DNA from: Chloroflexota bacterium
GTDB lineage: Bacteria > Chloroflexota > UBA5177 > JANWHV01
Direction: 5' to 3'
DNA: 5,685 nt
Assembly: GCA_028287725.1 (NCBI GenBank)
Contig: JAQBPC010000021.1
Location: 1-5,685, forward strand
Of the stretch, positions 5,101 through 5,685 are shown in pieces. Within the stretch, counting starts at the first letter, position 1, and every line of letters begins with the position of its first letter. The notes below the pieces were generated by a model, which was given only the letters and a program-made list of their open reading frames with translations, was not told the DNA's origin and did no database searches. A program made the position numbers and the translations under genes.

Positions 5101-5685
5101 ATGAGCTCTACGTTCGAGAACATGCTCACTGCCAGCCGCGTCCGCGAATCTGAAATGCGGCTGGTCCATATTTTAATTGACCGCTTGGAGGCCGACCCGG
5201 AGCAGCCACGTAAACAGCTCGAAGCGGCTCAGTTGGCGGAGTTGGCCGATTCGATTCGCGCTGATGGCATACTGCACCCGCTGTTGGTAATGCCTGCCAA
5301 CGATCAAGGTATCTACCGTATCATCGCCGGCGAGCGCCGGTGGCGCGCTGCTACGCAAGCCGGGCTCCGGCGCGTTCCCGCATTTGTTTTGCATCGTGAC
5401 GAGTTGGGCCGGCGCCGCGTGCAACTGGTGGAAAACCTGCAACGTGTCGACCTTAGTGCTGCGGAGCGTGCACAGCATATCGCCCTGATGCGCGAGCTTG
5501 CCGGGCTGCAGGCAACGAACGACGGGGCGTCGCTGAGCGAGCGTGAGCTGGACCAGCGAGTTGGCACGATGCTGGGTATCTCGGATCGCGCCGTTCGCGA
5601 CTTTCTTGCCGTGGCAACTCTCCCGGGCGAGGTGCAGGACATAGCACACGATCACCATCTTTCAATCAAGCATCTGCGCGCGGCC
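5101..5685 (+). CDS. parB: ParB/Spo0J-family DNA-binding protein, 3' end cut off by window edge
   Basis: The first 195 codons are visible. The N-terminal ParB/Srx (CTPase) fold shows LIDRLEADPEQPRKQL at 25-40, LAELADSIRADGILHPLLV at 45-63, IIAGERRWRAATQAG at 74-88 with the GERR nucleotide-binding motif, and QLVENLQRVDLSAAERA at 108-124 with the ENLQR motif. A helix-turn-helix follows at about 152-171 (QRVGTMLGISDRAVRDFLAV). The C-terminal dimerisation domain lies beyond the window. ParB proteins bind parS sites, slide as CTP-dependent clamps and load partition complexes; plasmid and phage relatives also act as regulators. No ParA precedes it; the neighbour is an ExeA-like ATPase. An in-frame TAG at 5050 bounds the frame, and ATG 5101 is the first start. 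Its ribosome binding site is poor, and the ATG at 5122 is an alternative. Confidence 0.88.
   Translation, partial: MSSTFENMLTASRVRESEMRLVHILIDRLEADPEQPRKQLEAAQLAELADSIRADGILHPLLVMPANDQGIYRIIAGERRWRAATQAGLRRVPAFVLHRDELGRRRVQLVENLQRVDLSAAERAQHIALMRELAGLQATNDGASLSERELDQRVGTMLGISDRAVRDFLAVATLPGEVQDIAHDHHLSIKHLRAA

Noticed and set aside
5173..5658. Long minus-strand open frame opposite the ParB gene.
   Set aside because: The plus-strand frame encodes clear ParB motifs. The opposite frame is a by-product of GC-rich codon use and has no recognisable domain.

Overview
The window looks chromosomal and comes from a bacterium of moderately high GC content (judged by eye, not counted). The protein sequences fit a Chloroflexota-like or related Gram-positive-leaning lineage. 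The main hints are a long-chain polyprenyl diphosphate synthase whose second aspartate motif is DDxxA, a YjbQ-family protein with a YRHN..IRT.N motif, and an acetate-transporter domain carrying CBS domains. This placement is an inference from family resemblance, and no rRNA or other marker gene is present to confirm it.

Layout. On the minus strand at the left, a complete polyprenyl diphosphate synthase gene (541-1566) is followed by a possible 44-codon ORF (404-538) and then by a yjbQ-family gene (375 to the left edge, 3' end missing). These look like one transcription unit for isoprenoid-quinone and cofactor metabolism. Upstream of it is a gene-free stretch of about 900 bases (1567-2480). 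It holds no convincing protein or tRNA, but has several short hairpins clustered in 1646-1840, a candidate minus-strand promoter near 1953-1982 and a 16-bp palindrome at 2156-2171.

In the centre, also on the minus strand, is a fusion gene (2560-3705): two CBS domains, a low-complexity linker, and a six-helix GPR1/FUN34/YaaH (SatP-type acetate/succinate transporter) domain. A 14-bp perfect stem at 2481-2517 lies just past its stop codon and is probably its terminator. A divergent intergenic region of about 430 bases (3706-4133) follows.

On the right, on the plus strand, are an ExeA/TniB-like AAA+ ATPase (4134-5009) and the first 195 codons of a ParB/Spo0J-family protein (5101 to the right edge). 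An identical 18-bp palindrome, TGGGAACCCAGGTTCCCA, lies upstream of each gene (4014-4031 and 5027-5044), and these two copies are the strongest unexplained signal in the window. A ParB-family protein next to an ExeA-like ATPase rather than a Walker-type ParA, with a shared palindrome that is not the canonical parS, suggests a small partition-like or mobile-element control module. In that model the palindrome would be the ParB binding site, an operator, or both. This is a hypothesis, because nothing in the window shows what the module does.
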